Shown here: positions 43,775 to 53,242 of the stretch, one piece after another
Numbering within the stretch: the first letter of the stretch is position 1
Layout of the letters: the number at the start of each line of letters is the position of its first letter
Source: Pandoraea sp.
Lineage (GTDB): Bacteria; Pseudomonadota; Gammaproteobacteria; Burkholderiales; Burkholderiaceae
NCBI GenBank assembly: GCA_031291335.1
Contig: JARLJF010000088.1
Location: forward strand, 1-62,986
Direction of reading: 5' to 3'
Length of the DNA: 62,986 nucleotides
Position numbers and translations under genes: made by a program
The notes under the pieces: generated by a model
The model's database searches: none
Told to the model about the DNA's origin: nothing
Seen by the model: the letters and a program-made list of their open reading frames with translations, nothing else

Positions 43775-45070
43775 TTATTGCGTCTCCGCTTTGGAGGCCG
43801 GACCGGCGCGCGCCGGCTCTACCGGTTTGGCGTTGTCTTGCGGCTTCGCGTCACGCGCCGTCTCCGGCTTGGCGGACGCTTTCGTTGCGTCGGCGGCATT
43901 GGCGGCGTCGGTGGCGTTGGCCTTGAGCTTGACTTGCATGCCGTCGGAGAACTGCGCGACGTTTTGCACAATGACCTTCTCGCCGCCCTTGAGTCCATCC
44001 GTCACCAGCCAGTCGCGGCCGTCGATCGCTTCCGCATGGACTTTCGTGTCGTGCACCTTGCCTTGCGCATCGACCACGCGCACCACGGCGCCATCGACCG
44101 TACGCGTGAGGGATTCACGAGGCACACGCACGATGTTCGGGTTCACGGCCCCCTGCATGCTCACCTTCACGAACGCTCCGGGCAGCAGCACGCCGTCCGG
44201 GTTCGGCAGCAACGCGCGCATGGCGATGGTGTCGGTGCCGGGATCGACAGCCAGATCGGTGAAGAGCAACTTGCCGGGCAGCGTGTACTCGCGTCCGTCG
44301 GGCAGCGTCACGTGCACCTGCGGCGCCGCCGACGCATTGCCGTGTTGCAGCTTGCCGGCGCGCAGATCGCGCGTCATGGCGTAGACCTCGGCGGCCGGTT
44401 GCGAGAAGTTCACATAGATCGGATCGATCTGCTCCACACGCGTGAGCAGCGTGGCCGAATCGAGTCCGACAAGCGCGCCTTCAGTGACTTCGGCACGACG
44501 CACGCGTCCTGCGATGGGCGAGACAACGCTCGTATAGCCGAGATTGAGTTCCGCCTTGCGGACTTCTGCCCGGGCCGCGAGCACTTCTGCGCGTGCGCGA
44601 GCTTCGGCCGAGCGCGACTCGGCGTCTTCGCGTGCGCTGATGGCGCGCTCTTCGAGCAGGCCGCGATAGCGCTCGATCTTGTCACGAGCCGAATCGTGTT
44701 CGGCCTGCGCCTTGGCGAGCGCACCGCGAGCGGCGTCGAGTGCGGCCGACAGCGGTTGCGGGTCGATGCGGAACAGCACGTCGCCCTTGGCGACTTGCTG
44801 GCCTTCCTGATAACGGCGTTCGATGACGACGCCACCCGCGCGAGCGCGCACGTCGGCACTACGGTAGGCCTCCAGGCGTCCCGGTTGCTGGGTCGTGAGC
44901 GGTTCGGCACGGCGCTCGACAGTGCGCACGACGGCTTCCGGCGTAGCATCAGCGGCGTCTTTCTTGCCGCGATCCGAGCAGGCGGCGAGCACGAGGACAC
45001 TGGCGATCAGGCTGGCGGACACGCCAGTCAGCATTCCGAAGCGGGTTCGGTAATCGATTTTCGATGACAT
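43775..45070 (-). CDS. RND periplasmic adaptor (MexA/AcrA type) with charged alanine-rich tail
   Basis: A 431-residue membrane fusion protein with a lipobox in ASVLVLAACSDRGKK. The lipoyl and hairpin parts (GGVVIERRYQEGQQVAKGD; AEHDSARDKIERYRGLLEER) are followed by beta-barrel and membrane-proximal domains. The last 50 residues are an Ala/Lys/Pro/Asp-rich tail absent from most AcrA proteins and probably flexible. It is the first gene of the pump operon and divergent from the LysR gene at 45371. Confidence 0.95.
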   Translation of the reverse strand: MSSKIDYRTRFGMLTGVSASLIASVLVLAACSDRGKKDAADATPEAVVRTVERRAEPLTTQQPGRLEAYRSADVRARAGGVVIERRYQEGQQVAKGDVLFRIDPQPLSAALDAARGALAKAQAEHDSARDKIERYRGLLEERAISAREDAESRSAEARARAEVLAARAEVRKAELNLGYTSVVSPIAGRVRRAEVTEGALVGLDSATLLTRVEQIDPIYVNFSQPAAEVYAMTRDLRAGKLQHGNASAAPQVHVTLPDGREYTLPGKLLFTDLAVDPGTDTIAMRALLPNPDGVLLPGAFVKVSMQGAVNPNIVRVPRESLTRTVDGAVVRVVDAQGKVHDTKVHAEAIDGRDWLVTDGLKGGEKVIVQNVAQFSDGMQVKLKANATDAANAADATKASAKPETARDAKPQDNAKPVEPARAGPASKAETQ

Positions 45071-45370
45071 GTAAGAGCGTTGAATTACGACATCCGGTCA
45101 GGGTGTCGAGGCCGCGTTCGGTGCGCGACGTCAACCAGTGGCGAAGCCAGTGGTGGGGAACCGGGGGCCCACATCTCCAGGAGCGCCGTGGGTGGCAGGT
45201 GCGCGTTGCGCGAAGGAGGTCTTTTGCCTGAGACCACCGGACCGGGGGATCCGGTCGTCTGCCGCCTCGCCTATGCTGGCGTTTCAATCTGGCGTTTTAT
45301 TTAGGAGAAGCGCGATTCTGCCCCGAATTTGCTGTTAGAAAAAGTTGGAACCTATCTATAAAATGGATGA
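45071..45370. other. Divergent promoter region between RND operon and LysR gene
   Basis: Exactly 300 bases without a supported gene. A small stem ACCGGA/TCCGGT with an eight-base loop lies near 45237-45256. A -10-like TATAAA at 45357-45362 stands only 8 bases before the LysR ATG. I cannot point to a T-N11-A operator with confidence. Confidence 0.5.
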
Positions 45371-46243
45371 ATGAACTGGACAATAGAACAATTGCGCTAC
45401 TTTGTGGCGGCCGCCGAGGAAGGATCGATATCTGCTGCCGCCCGCCGGCTGGGCAAAGCCCAGTCGGCGGTGAGTACAGCGATTTCGCTGCTCGAAGCCG
45501 ATTTGGGATTTGAACTATTCGATCGGAGTCGCCGCAACGCGAGGCTCACCGACCAGGGTGAGGTGATGTTGCTCGAGGCGAAGGAGCTGCTGCGGCAGGC
45601 TGAAGGCCTGAACCATCGCGCGAATGCGCTGGCGTTTGGCGAGCAGCCGCAGTTGTCGCTGGCGCTCGACGAGGCGCTGCCCTATCAGGCCGTGAGCGAG
45701 TTGGTGCGCGATCTCGCCTACCAGTTCGCCTATCTCGAGCTGACCTTGCTCAACGGCACGTCGACGGAAGTCGCCGAATATGTCGAGAAGCAGCGCGCGG
45801 ACATTGGCTTTCACGTGGATCGCGGCGCGATTTCGTCCGCATTGGGACACAAGTACGTGGGCTCGGCTGTGCAGGGGGTATTCGTTGCGGGCGACCATCC
45901 GCTGGCCTATCGCGATCAGGTCACGCGCGGCGATCTGGCGAAGTACCGGCAGATTCTGCTGCAGATGGACGATTTCACACCGCTGCAACTCAGTCCGTCG
46001 ATCTGGCGGGCCGACAGCTCGTATGTGATCGCCAGCATGGTCGTTGACAAGCTCGGCTGGGCGGTGCTGCCCATCGATATTGCGGAATACGAGGATCTTC
46101 ACGAACTGCGTTGCGACGATCTCGGTTTGCCGCAGTTGCCCGTGCGCATGCTCTGGCGTTTTGGGCGAGAACCCAACGATGTCATGCGGTGGTGCGAGGG
46201 CCGTTTTGCGGAATTGCTGCGGACGAGTTCACCGGCGACATAA
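45371..46243 (+). CDS. LysR family transcriptional regulator of the RND operon
   Basis: A 290-residue LysR protein beginning MNWTIEQLRYFVAAAEEGSI with the helix-turn-helix SAAARRLGKAQSAVSTAISL. The effector domain (QLSLALDEALPYQAVSELVR) is of ordinary size. Three ATG triplets in three frames are staggered by four bases here (45363, 45367, 45371); only the last is in frame. Divergence from the adaptor gene makes it the probable pump regulator. Confidence 0.92.
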   Translation: MNWTIEQLRYFVAAAEEGSISAAARRLGKAQSAVSTAISLLEADLGFELFDRSRRNARLTDQGEVMLLEAKELLRQAEGLNHRANALAFGEQPQLSLALDEALPYQAVSELVRDLAYQFAYLELTLLNGTSTEVAEYVEKQRADIGFHVDRGAISSALGHKYVGSAVQGVFVAGDHPLAYRDQVTRGDLAKYRQILLQMDDFTPLQLSPSIWRADSSYVIASMVVDKLGWAVLPIDIAEYEDLHELRCDDLGLPQLPVRMLWRFGREPNDVMRWCEGRFAELLRTSSPAT

Positions 46244-46615
46244 GCCAATGCACGACATGTTCGACCACCGGCTCGGGTGGTTTGGCGAAGTCGGTGGCTT
46301 CTACTCGCCAGACAGCAGTTATCGATCGATCGTCTCGCAGCTACGCCAATGGCTCGGGCACAGCGACGGGCAGCGTCAGCGCATCGGGCAGACAAGCCTG
46401 AGGATTTACGCGTCTCGGCCTGCTGATCCATGTGATGGCTGACGATCGATTGACGTAGTCCATTCAAATCTGACGCCAATACTGCATACGGCATCGAACT
46501 GCGAGGCCTGTTTTCAGCCTGTCTGTACACTGGAGGTCCCGTGGTACCGAGAGGCTCCCCGGGACCGATTCGATTCCGCCGAGACTTCGGCCGTAATAGA
46601 TGGAGGGTACAGACT
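46244..46615. other. Intergenic region without recognised gene
   Basis: This 372-base stretch between the LysR stop and the beta-propeller GTG has no frame I can support. A hairpin GGTCCCG/CGGGACC with an 18-base loop spans 46535-46566, just before the ribosome binding site of the next gene, and could be an operator or a leader structure. Confidence 0.45.
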
Positions 46616-47548
46616 GTGGCTACGAACAATGGCGGTACGCTGTATGTCCTGCAGGCGCGTCCACCGGCAATCATCGCGCTCGCGCCCGACGGCTCGCACG
46701 AAGTCGTGCTGGCCAATCTCACGCGCACGCCCGACGGCATCAAGGTCGATCCCGCCACGCAGACGGTCTACTGGACCAATATGGGCACCGGCATTCATCT
46801 CGTCGACGGCGACCCCATGCCTGGCCCCATTCCTGCGAACGACGGCACGATCGAGCGTGCCAGGCTCGACGGCAGCGAGCATCGTGTGCTGGTCCCCTCC
46901 GGGCAGGCGGGCACCCCTAAGGAGATCGTGCTCGACACGCAAAGCGGGCACATGTACTGGTGCGATCGCGAAGGCATGCGCGTCATGCGTGCGCGACTCG
47001 ATGGCAGCGAAGTCACCGAACTCGTGCGCACCGGCGAGTTTCCGCGAGACACCGCCGATGCGACGCGTCATTGCGTCGGCATTGTGCTCGATAAGGCCAA
47101 CGGCCACGTGTACTGGACTCAGAAAGGACCGCCCGATGCCGGTGAAGGGCGCATCTACCGCGCCGGTCTCGAACTGCCGAAGGGCGCGTCGCCCGCGCAA
47201 CGCCCGGACGTCGAATGTCTGCTGTCCGGCTTGCCGGAGCCAATCGACCTCGATATCGACCACCGTGACGGCATGCTGTACTGGACGGATCGCGGCGACG
47301 ACACACACGACGGCAATACGCTCAATCGAGCGAAGATCACGGCATCGGGGCTGAATGCGCATGAAGTGCTCGCTCGCGGGCTGAAGGAAGGGATTGGCGT
47401 ATCGCTCGACGCAAAGGGGCGTCGAGCGTTCGTGACGGATCTTGGCGGCAACGTGTCGGAGTTCGACATCGATACGAAAAAGACCTCGCGCTTCACGACT
47501 GTCGCGCATCTCGGGGTACTGACCGGAATCGATTACGCGCAGATCTGA
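46616..47548 (+). CDS. YWTD-type beta-propeller protein
   Basis: About 310 residues, starting at GTG 46616 with GGAGG nine bases upstream. The sequence repeats a propeller blade six times with the YWTD-like signature: TVYWTNMGTG, HMYWCDREGMRV, HVYWTQKG, LYWTDRGDD, plus arginine-led RARLDGSE strands, as in low-density-lipoprotein-receptor class B repeats. No signal peptide is visible, so it appears cytoplasmic. Such single-domain propellers in bacteria may bind ligands or act as lactonase-like enzymes; the function here is unknown. It is isolated, with LysR upstream and a convergent hydrolase gene downstream. Confidence 0.85.
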   Translation: MATNNGGTLYVLQARPPAIIALAPDGSHEVVLANLTRTPDGIKVDPATQTVYWTNMGTGIHLVDGDPMPGPIPANDGTIERARLDGSEHRVLVPSGQAGTPKEIVLDTQSGHMYWCDREGMRVMRARLDGSEVTELVRTGEFPRDTADATRHCVGIVLDKANGHVYWTQKGPPDAGEGRIYRAGLELPKGASPAQRPDVECLLSGLPEPIDLDIDHRDGMLYWTDRGDDTHDGNTLNRAKITASGLNAHEVLARGLKEGIGVSLDAKGRRAFVTDLGGNVSEFDIDTKKTSRFTTVAHLGVLTGIDYAQI

Positions 47549-47603
47549 CAACGTAGCCGATCGCACGACTCCGCTCACAGTGCGGCTCAGGCAGGCATCG
47601 TAC

Positions 47604-48596
47604 TCACTCGAACGCCCTTTTGAGAAACGCGGCGACATCGGTTGGCGACTCGGCCTGTGCCTGCGGGTCGCCACCGAGCGTGACGCCACGGCTCAGGCAA
47701 CGCCTGGATTCTTCCACTGCGGCAGCGCCGGTCAGCGACTCGCCATCGCGGAGCATCGTGAACTGGCGGCGATCGAGATCGTAGGTTCCGTGACAATCGC
47801 GCGCGCTCGTGGCCTGCGACACTGTGCGCAGTGCCGTCGGCCGGTCGAATCCGTGATACGCCTGCGGATACGCCTTGAGCGTGACGCTCACCCCCTTGGC
47901 ACGCAACGCTTGCGCATAGGCCGCACAAGGGGCCGCCGGCGTGTAGTCATCCTTACCGCCGAGCAACATCAGCACGGGGGCACCGTCGACTTGTCTAGCG
48001 TCGTACGCGATGCCGCACGACGGATAGAACGCGACGTGCGCGGCAAAGCGCAGCGTGCCGTCCACGGCCACATCGTGGAACGGCGCCAGCGTCGAATAGA
48101 GCGCCGCCACCCCACCACGCGAAAATCCCATGACCGCAATGCGCCGCCTGTCGATACGCGAGTCGGTCGACAACAGCCGCAAGGCAGCATACGCATCGGC
48201 GATGTCGGCCGTCATTGCTAGCTGCGACTGGTCTTTCTCCGTATTGCGAATGCCGCGTCCGGTGAAGCTGTCGACGACGAAACTCGCATAGCCGAGCGCG
48301 TTCATGCGCTGTGCCCAAACGCGCTCGCCCGGATTCACACCGCTGCTTCCATGCAGGATGATGACGGCCGGCACAACGCTCGTGCCCCCACCGGGAACGC
48401 TCAACTCTCCGGAGATGAGCACCTTGTGAGCTTCGGCACCCCGAGACAGAAATTCGCCGGTGCCGCCCGGCGTGAACGATGCGAAGACGATGTGTCCGTC
48501 GTGAGCGTCAGCCAACGAATCGACCGGCACAGGCGAAGCGCAGGCGGCCAGAGCACCGACCGCGATCACGAGCAAGAGGTACTTGAGTGTGTGCAT
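47604..48596 (-). CDS. Dienelactone-hydrolase-like alpha/beta hydrolase lipoprotein
   Basis: About 330 residues from the ATG at 48596, which begins a lipoprotein signal MHTLKYLLLVIAVGALAACA. The hydrolase fold shows the oxyanion region AVIILHGSSGVNPGERVWAQ, the nucleophile elbow GFSRGG (serine in place of the cysteine of true dienelactone hydrolases), the aspartate in LGGKDDYTPA and the histidine in YPQAYHGFDRP. It is a probable periplasmic or outer-membrane-anchored esterase. Substrate unknown. Confidence 0.88.
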   Translation of the reverse strand: MHTLKYLLLVIAVGALAACASPVPVDSLADAHDGHIVFASFTPGGTGEFLSRGAEAHKVLISGELSVPGGGTSVVPAVIILHGSSGVNPGERVWAQRMNALGYASFVVDSFTGRGIRNTEKDQSQLAMTADIADAYAALRLLSTDSRIDRRRIAVMGFSRGGVAALYSTLAPFHDVAVDGTLRFAAHVAFYPSCGIAYDARQVDGAPVLMLLGGKDDYTPAAPCAAYAQALRAKGVSVTLKAYPQAYHGFDRPTALRTVSQATSARDCHGTYDLDRRQFTMLRDGESLTGAAAVEESRRCLSRGVTLGGDPQAQAESPTDVAAFLKRAFE

Positions 48597-48737
48597 ACAG
48601 AGGAGGCTCCATCGCTGGCACCAGACGGCAAAGTCACGATTTCCAAACGGATGCAAGTAATGCAACGTGCGCACAACGCGAATTGAATCACAGAACGAAA
48701 AGGGGGCGTCTCTTCGCTGATAACACGTTGAGGCTCT

Positions 48738-49214
48738 TCAGGGCGAGCGTCGCGTCGACGCGCGGTGACGGGCCAGGAAGCGATCGAACTGACCCGCGAA
48801 TGCTTTGCTGTCACGCGCGCTGTAGGGGTCAGGCCCTCCGGTATCGATGCCCGTCCCACGCAGTTGATCCATCATGTCGCGCACCGTGAGACGTTCCTGA
48901 ATGTTGTCGCGGGAGAACCAGTTTCCGCGCGGGTCGAGCGCATGGCCGCCCTTATCGAGGACGGCGGCCGCGAGCGGGATATCTGCGGTAATGACCAGAT
49001 CCCCCGCCGCGACCATCTCGACGATGCGTGCATCGGCCACATCGAACCCTGACGGCACCTGAATCGCCTTGATGAATGGCGACGGCGGCGTGCGCAAATA
49101 CTGATTCGCGACCAGTGTCACCGGCACTTCCTCCCGGCGAGCGGCCCGAAACAGTATTTCCTTGACGGCCGAGGGACAGGCGTCAGCGTCGACTAGCACT
49201 TGCATGAAGGACAT
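48738..49214 (-). CDS. YaiI/YqxD family protein (UPF0178)
   Basis: A 158-residue protein of the DUF188 family with the typical start MSFMQVLVDADACPSAVKEI and AGDLVITADIPLAAAVLDKG, a PIN-like fold with acidic residues; the role is unknown. The ATG at 49214 is chosen; an internal ATG at 49205 (MQVLVDADAC) is equally likely. It lies 71 bases after the phosphatase stop, on the same strand. Confidence 0.92.
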   Translation of the reverse strand: MSFMQVLVDADACPSAVKEILFRAARREEVPVTLVANQYLRTPPSPFIKAIQVPSGFDVADARIVEMVAAGDLVITADIPLAAAVLDKGGHALDPRGNWFSRDNIQERLTVRDMMDQLRGTGIDTGGPDPYSARDSKAFAGQFDRFLARHRASTRRSP

Positions 49215-49285
49215 TCCACGGTGAAAACGGCCATGATATGCCAACCGCCCGCGCCCCTGTCCCTGAGCGCATCGTGACTGCCTCC

Positions 49286-50686
49286 TCACTTCACCGAGGT
49301 GTACGACTCCGGTGCGATGGCCTGCGGATCGACGGCAGCATCGACACGGGCCCGGAACTGACCGACCGACATCCAGTCGGGACCGCGACGCTCGGGACGA
49401 TAGACCGCGCGCAGCGGCATCTGGCCCTCGCCAAGCGGCGTCAGATTGCGCATCTGGTCAAGGCTTTGCGCCAGATACGACACCCGCACGAAGCGCTTGC
49501 CGTCGCGATCGCGAACGAAGCGCTCAAACAGCAATGTGCCGCCGGGCACCGCATCGTTATCGCGGTAGTTGCCAAGCTTCCAATCGAAACCGAGCATCGC
49601 ACGCAGTTGCGAGATGTTCGTGTCATGCGCGACGAACACCGTCAGGCGGGCGGGCGGCGGGCCACCCTGCGTGTCCTTGCATGCCTCGACCGCCATTGCC
49701 ACCTGACTGAGCAGTTGCGAGCCGCCCCGGCGCGCCAGATAGGGTGTGTGATTGACGAGGTCGTACTTCGCGCTGCGCAGCCCCATCAGACGAACGACAT
49801 CGTCGGCCCCCTTCACGTGCCCGAAGGCGATGTGCTCCAGCGGCCAGCCGTCGGCGTACTGCATGCGAATGGTTTCACTCATGCTTGCGCCGACCGACAC
49901 CGGCCCCGCCAAGCCGACCTTGCCGCCATCCTTCACGCCCCAGGGCTTGGCGTAAAGCCCACAAGCGTTCGCGCCACGTTTGGTCACGCAATCGGCAGGG
50001 GCGCCAACGGCGTCGGCCATCGCTGCGACGTCCGGCGCATACTTGCGGCGCGCCAGATCGGGATCGCCGCCCATCGCCTGCAAAATGGCAGCACGCGCCT
50101 TGGCAGGATCGGGGGTGCCGAGCCCAAGCTCGCCACCGTGGAACAGCGTGTCGGTCTTCACGGTGGCATGCCCCACCGGCACCTGACAGCCGGGAAACAT
50201 GCCCTCGAGCAGCGCCTTGGCGGTCGCTTGCGTGCGCGATGCCGGGCTCGACCAGACGAACGTGTCGCCTGCCGCCTCGCAGCCGCCCTCGGCCAACAGA
50301 CCAAGGCGCTGGAAGTAATCACGTTCCCAGCGTCCGAGCAGCACCACCGCCTGATAACCATGCGGGGTAAGCTGACCGTCCTTCACTTCGAAGTCAGGCC
50401 ACGGCTGGGCCGACGCAGCGTTCATCTTCGGCGTGTCCGTCGCGGCACGCACGCCGTGACGCATGACGATGACAGCGCGCTCCAGATGCATGTCGGGCGG
50501 CGCGTGCGCATACGCTTGCCCGTGCGCCTGAACATCCGCAGACACTGGATGGACCAGCGCTGACGGCGCATTCGTCTGCGCGAACGCCGGTGTCGCGAGA
50601 GCGGCCAGCGCCTGCAAGGCAAGCGCTGCGGCCAGACCTCTCAACTCAGGACACACGCGGCGTGAGTTTTGTGGCTTCATGCTCAT
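49286..50686 (-). CDS. Secreted histidine acid phosphatase (phytase/glucose-1-phosphatase-like)
   Basis: A 466-residue protein with a signal peptide (LRGLAAALALQALAALATPA, cleavage near AFAQT). The phosphohistidine motif is AVIVMRHGVRAATDTP and the proton donor motif is FVAHDTNISQLRAML (HD). Length and layout match the periplasmic AppA/Agp branch, which hydrolyses phytate, sugar phosphates or other phosphomonoesters. It is 70 bases downstream of the TonB-dependent receptor gene and parallel to it, so receptor and phosphatase are probably co-expressed. The mature start is rich in Ala and His (HGQAYAHAPPDMHLE). Confidence 0.92.
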   Translation of the reverse strand: MSMKPQNSRRVCPELRGLAAALALQALAALATPAFAQTNAPSALVHPVSADVQAHGQAYAHAPPDMHLERAVIVMRHGVRAATDTPKMNAASAQPWPDFEVKDGQLTPHGYQAVVLLGRWERDYFQRLGLLAEGGCEAAGDTFVWSSPASRTQATAKALLEGMFPGCQVPVGHATVKTDTLFHGGELGLGTPDPAKARAAILQAMGGDPDLARRKYAPDVAAMADAVGAPADCVTKRGANACGLYAKPWGVKDGGKVGLAGPVSVGASMSETIRMQYADGWPLEHIAFGHVKGADDVVRLMGLRSAKYDLVNHTPYLARRGGSQLLSQVAMAVEACKDTQGGPPPARLTVFVAHDTNISQLRAMLGFDWKLGNYRDNDAVPGGTLLFERFVRDRDGKRFVRVSYLAQSLDQMRNLTPLGEGQMPLRAVYRPERRGPDWMSVGQFRARVDAAVDPQAIAPESYTSVK

Positions 50687-50756
50687 TTTTTCTCGTCAGT
50701 TGGCCGGTTTCACAACGATTTCAGTGCGTCGTCGATATCGCACGAATCGCACGCGA

Positions 50757-52982
50757 TCAGAAGTCGATCTTCGCATTCAGACTGAGCGTGCGCGGCGCGC
50801 CGACCTGCAGGTAGTTCTCCTGGTAGTAGGTCCAGTACTTGTGATTGGTCAGGTTGGTGACGTTGGCACGCAGCGTGACCATCTTGCCGTACACGCGGGT
50901 ACGGTAGCCCACACCGGCATCGACCAGTGCCGTCGGGTTGATGAAGTGCACATTGCTCGAGTCGATCGCCATGCCGCCGAGGTAGCGCACACCGGCCTGG
51001 AAGTACAGCCCCTGCACAGCCGGCACTCGCCAGGTCGCCTGCATGGCGGCCTGCCAGTTCGGGGCGCCGACAGCGCGCTTGCCACTCACGCCTGCCGCCG
51101 CGTTGATGTACTTCGCGTCGAGCCCCATCAGGCTCGCATCGAGCGTCAGGCTGCGCAGCACGTCCACCGAGCCGTTGAGTTCCACGCCTTGATAGCGCAC
51201 CTTGCCGTCCTGCACGAAGTAGTTTGCGCTATTGGTGTACTCGGCGCCGCGTTCAATGCGGAACACGGCAGCGGTGGCGCGCCAGCGACCCTGATCGGTC
51301 TTCACACCCACTTCGTACTGATGGCTCTTGATCGGCGCCATCTGCTGATTGGCGTTCTGGGTCGAGCTGTCGGCCGTGCCGCCCTGCTCAAGCGATTCGA
51401 CGTAGCTGGTGTAGAACGTCAGGTCGCTGCGCGGCGAGAACATCAGCGCCACGGTCGGCGTGACCGGTGAAGCGTGATAGTTGGTAGCGGCCGCCGTGGC
51501 CGACGCGTGTGCAATTTCCTCGTACGACTCGTAGCGCACACCGGCGAGCAACGACCACGGCCCGTAGGAGATGCGGTCGCTCGCGAAGATGGCTCGCTGC
51601 GTCAGCTTGTCGTCACCGTAAGTGCCGCCGCTGAAGTTGATGTTGTTGGCCGAGTAGATCGTCGGCGAATAGATGTTGCCCGAGCCGACCACGACCTTGG
51701 GCGTATTGACCGACTTGTTCGAGAGCAGCACCAGCGTGCTCGCGCCAAGCACCACTTCGTGCTTGAGCGGGCCAGTGTTGAACTTGCCCTCCACGGTGCC
51801 CTGCACCTCGTCGAACTCGTAGCTGTGATATTCGGCGCTGATGCGGTCCGAGTAGGCGCCCGCGTTGCTCGAAATGGTGTACTGATCCTTCTTGTACTGA
51901 CGCACCGAATCCGAGTAGCGATACGCAATCTTTGCGACCCAGTCCGAGGCGATCTTGTACTGCACGCCCAGTGTGGCCATCTTGTACGTCACGTCCGTAT
52001 ACGAACCGTCGCTGTACAGGCGCGAACGTCCCGAAAGCGGGTCCGGCACGGCGTACTTGCTGCTGGTGATGACGTCGACGCCGCCCGAGGTGCGACGGTC
52101 TTGCCACATCGTGTCGAAGGTGATCGTGAGGTCGTTGGTCAGGCGTGCGTCGAGCCCCAGGCCCACCGAGGTACGGTTGATCTTGGCACTGTCGGCGGCG
52201 GCATTGCCCTCTTCGTGCACGGCGTTGAAGCGAAAGCCGAAGCGATCGTCCTTGCCGAAACGTCCACCGGTATCGACGTGTTCCTTCCACACACCGTCTT
52301 CGCTCCAGCTCTGGTCGTAGCTCAACGTGAACTGCTCGGTGGCGCGCTTGGTGACGTAGTTCACGATACCGCCCGGGCTGCCGAAGCCGTACATGAAGCC
52401 GGTAAGTCCTTTGAGCACTTCGATGCGGTCGAACATTTCCAGCGGCATCTCCACGCCGCGGTTCACGCTGGCCATGCCGTCGATCTTGTAGCCGTTCAGG
52501 TCGTCGAGCGGCAGACCGCGCACGGCGAGCGTCGCAGGGTGCGTGCTGTAGCTCGTACTGATCGACGTAACCGAGGCGTCGTACTTGACCGCTTCCGAGA
52601 GAATGTTGGCCTGACGGTCTTCGATCTCTTCACCCGAGACGGACTTGATCGAGAACGGCGTGTCGATTTCCGCGTGATCGCCGAGCGCACCGGCGCTGGC
52701 GCTGCGCTTGAGACTCGTCGGCGCAACGATCTGCGACGCGGAGACGCTCACTTCGGGCAGCGTGGCTTCGGCACCAGTGCTCGCGACAACCGAGTGGGCG
52801 GCGTCGGCACTTGCCTGGGCTTGTGCGGAAAGCGGCAGGAGCCCGGCCAGGCACAGGCCTGCGCCGACGAGTCGCGCGTACAGTGCCGACGTGCGGGGCG
52901 CAACGCGGCGATGCGATTGATGCGGTTGATGCGAGTGCTGAGGGCGATACGTCAGGGGCGAAGGATCGTGGCGCATGGTCAT
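50757..52982 (-). CDS. TonB-dependent outer-membrane receptor (siderophore-receptor type)
   Basis: About 741 residues. After a basic, His-rich N-terminus comes a signal region (LVGAGLCLAGLLPLSAQAQA). The plug domain is clear (IDTPFSIKSVSGEEIEDRQA; YGFGSPGGIVNYVTKRAT), followed by a 22-strand-type barrel ending LSLNAKIDF with terminal Phe. It is annotated by similarity as a siderophore receptor, but the adjoining phosphatase gene and the shared control motif leave other ligands open, such as an iron complex of a phosphorylated compound. An ATG at 52982 is chosen over frame extensions without homology. Confidence 0.92.
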   Translation of the reverse strand: MTMRHDPSPLTYRPQHSHQPHQSHRRVAPRTSALYARLVGAGLCLAGLLPLSAQAQASADAAHSVVASTGAEATLPEVSVSASQIVAPTSLKRSASAGALGDHAEIDTPFSIKSVSGEEIEDRQANILSEAVKYDASVTSISTSYSTHPATLAVRGLPLDDLNGYKIDGMASVNRGVEMPLEMFDRIEVLKGLTGFMYGFGSPGGIVNYVTKRATEQFTLSYDQSWSEDGVWKEHVDTGGRFGKDDRFGFRFNAVHEEGNAAADSAKINRTSVGLGLDARLTNDLTITFDTMWQDRRTSGGVDVITSSKYAVPDPLSGRSRLYSDGSYTDVTYKMATLGVQYKIASDWVAKIAYRYSDSVRQYKKDQYTISSNAGAYSDRISAEYHSYEFDEVQGTVEGKFNTGPLKHEVVLGASTLVLLSNKSVNTPKVVVGSGNIYSPTIYSANNINFSGGTYGDDKLTQRAIFASDRISYGPWSLLAGVRYESYEEIAHASATAAATNYHASPVTPTVALMFSPRSDLTFYTSYVESLEQGGTADSSTQNANQQMAPIKSHQYEVGVKTDQGRWRATAAVFRIERGAEYTNSANYFVQDGKVRYQGVELNGSVDVLRSLTLDASLMGLDAKYINAAAGVSGKRAVGAPNWQAAMQATWRVPAVQGLYFQAGVRYLGGMAIDSSNVHFINPTALVDAGVGYRTRVYGKMVTLRANVTNLTNHKYWTYYQENYLQVGAPRTLSLNAKIDF

Positions 52983-53144
52983 CGAGAGGTTCGTGTGCGT
53001 GTATCTGTGTCGCCGGTTGGCCGCGCTTCGTGGCGAAGAGCGCGCGCGGCGCTCCCCACCGGGGGCGGAGGCCAACCGGCGTGCTTTATGGGTATAGGTA
53101 TGGGTTTTGAGTACGTTGTTGCCGTGGTGCCTGCCGGCGGCCGG

Positions 53145-53165
53145 TACGTGATACGTGCTACGTGA
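53145..53165. repeat. Three tandem heptamers TACGTGN
   Basis: TACGTGA, TACGTGC and TACGTGA follow one another with a seven-base period, in the 260-base space between exbD and the receptor gene. This could be a protein-binding array or slippage product. Confidence 0.6.
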
Positions 53166-53242
53166 CGCAACGCGTCGGTATCGTCACCGGCTGCCGCAGG
53201 CCATCACGGACAGGTCGCGCAAGGCGATCGAACAATGGGCCG

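Noticed and set aside
51474..53165. 563-codon open frame on the plus strand opposite the TonB-dependent receptor
   Set aside because: Antisense shadow with no recognisable domain; the receptor on the other strand has plug, barrel and terminal Phe.
53000..53242. Fur box before the TonB-dependent receptor gene
   Set aside because: No GATAAT-type repeats; the AT-rich stretch near 53090-53115 does not fit the pattern.
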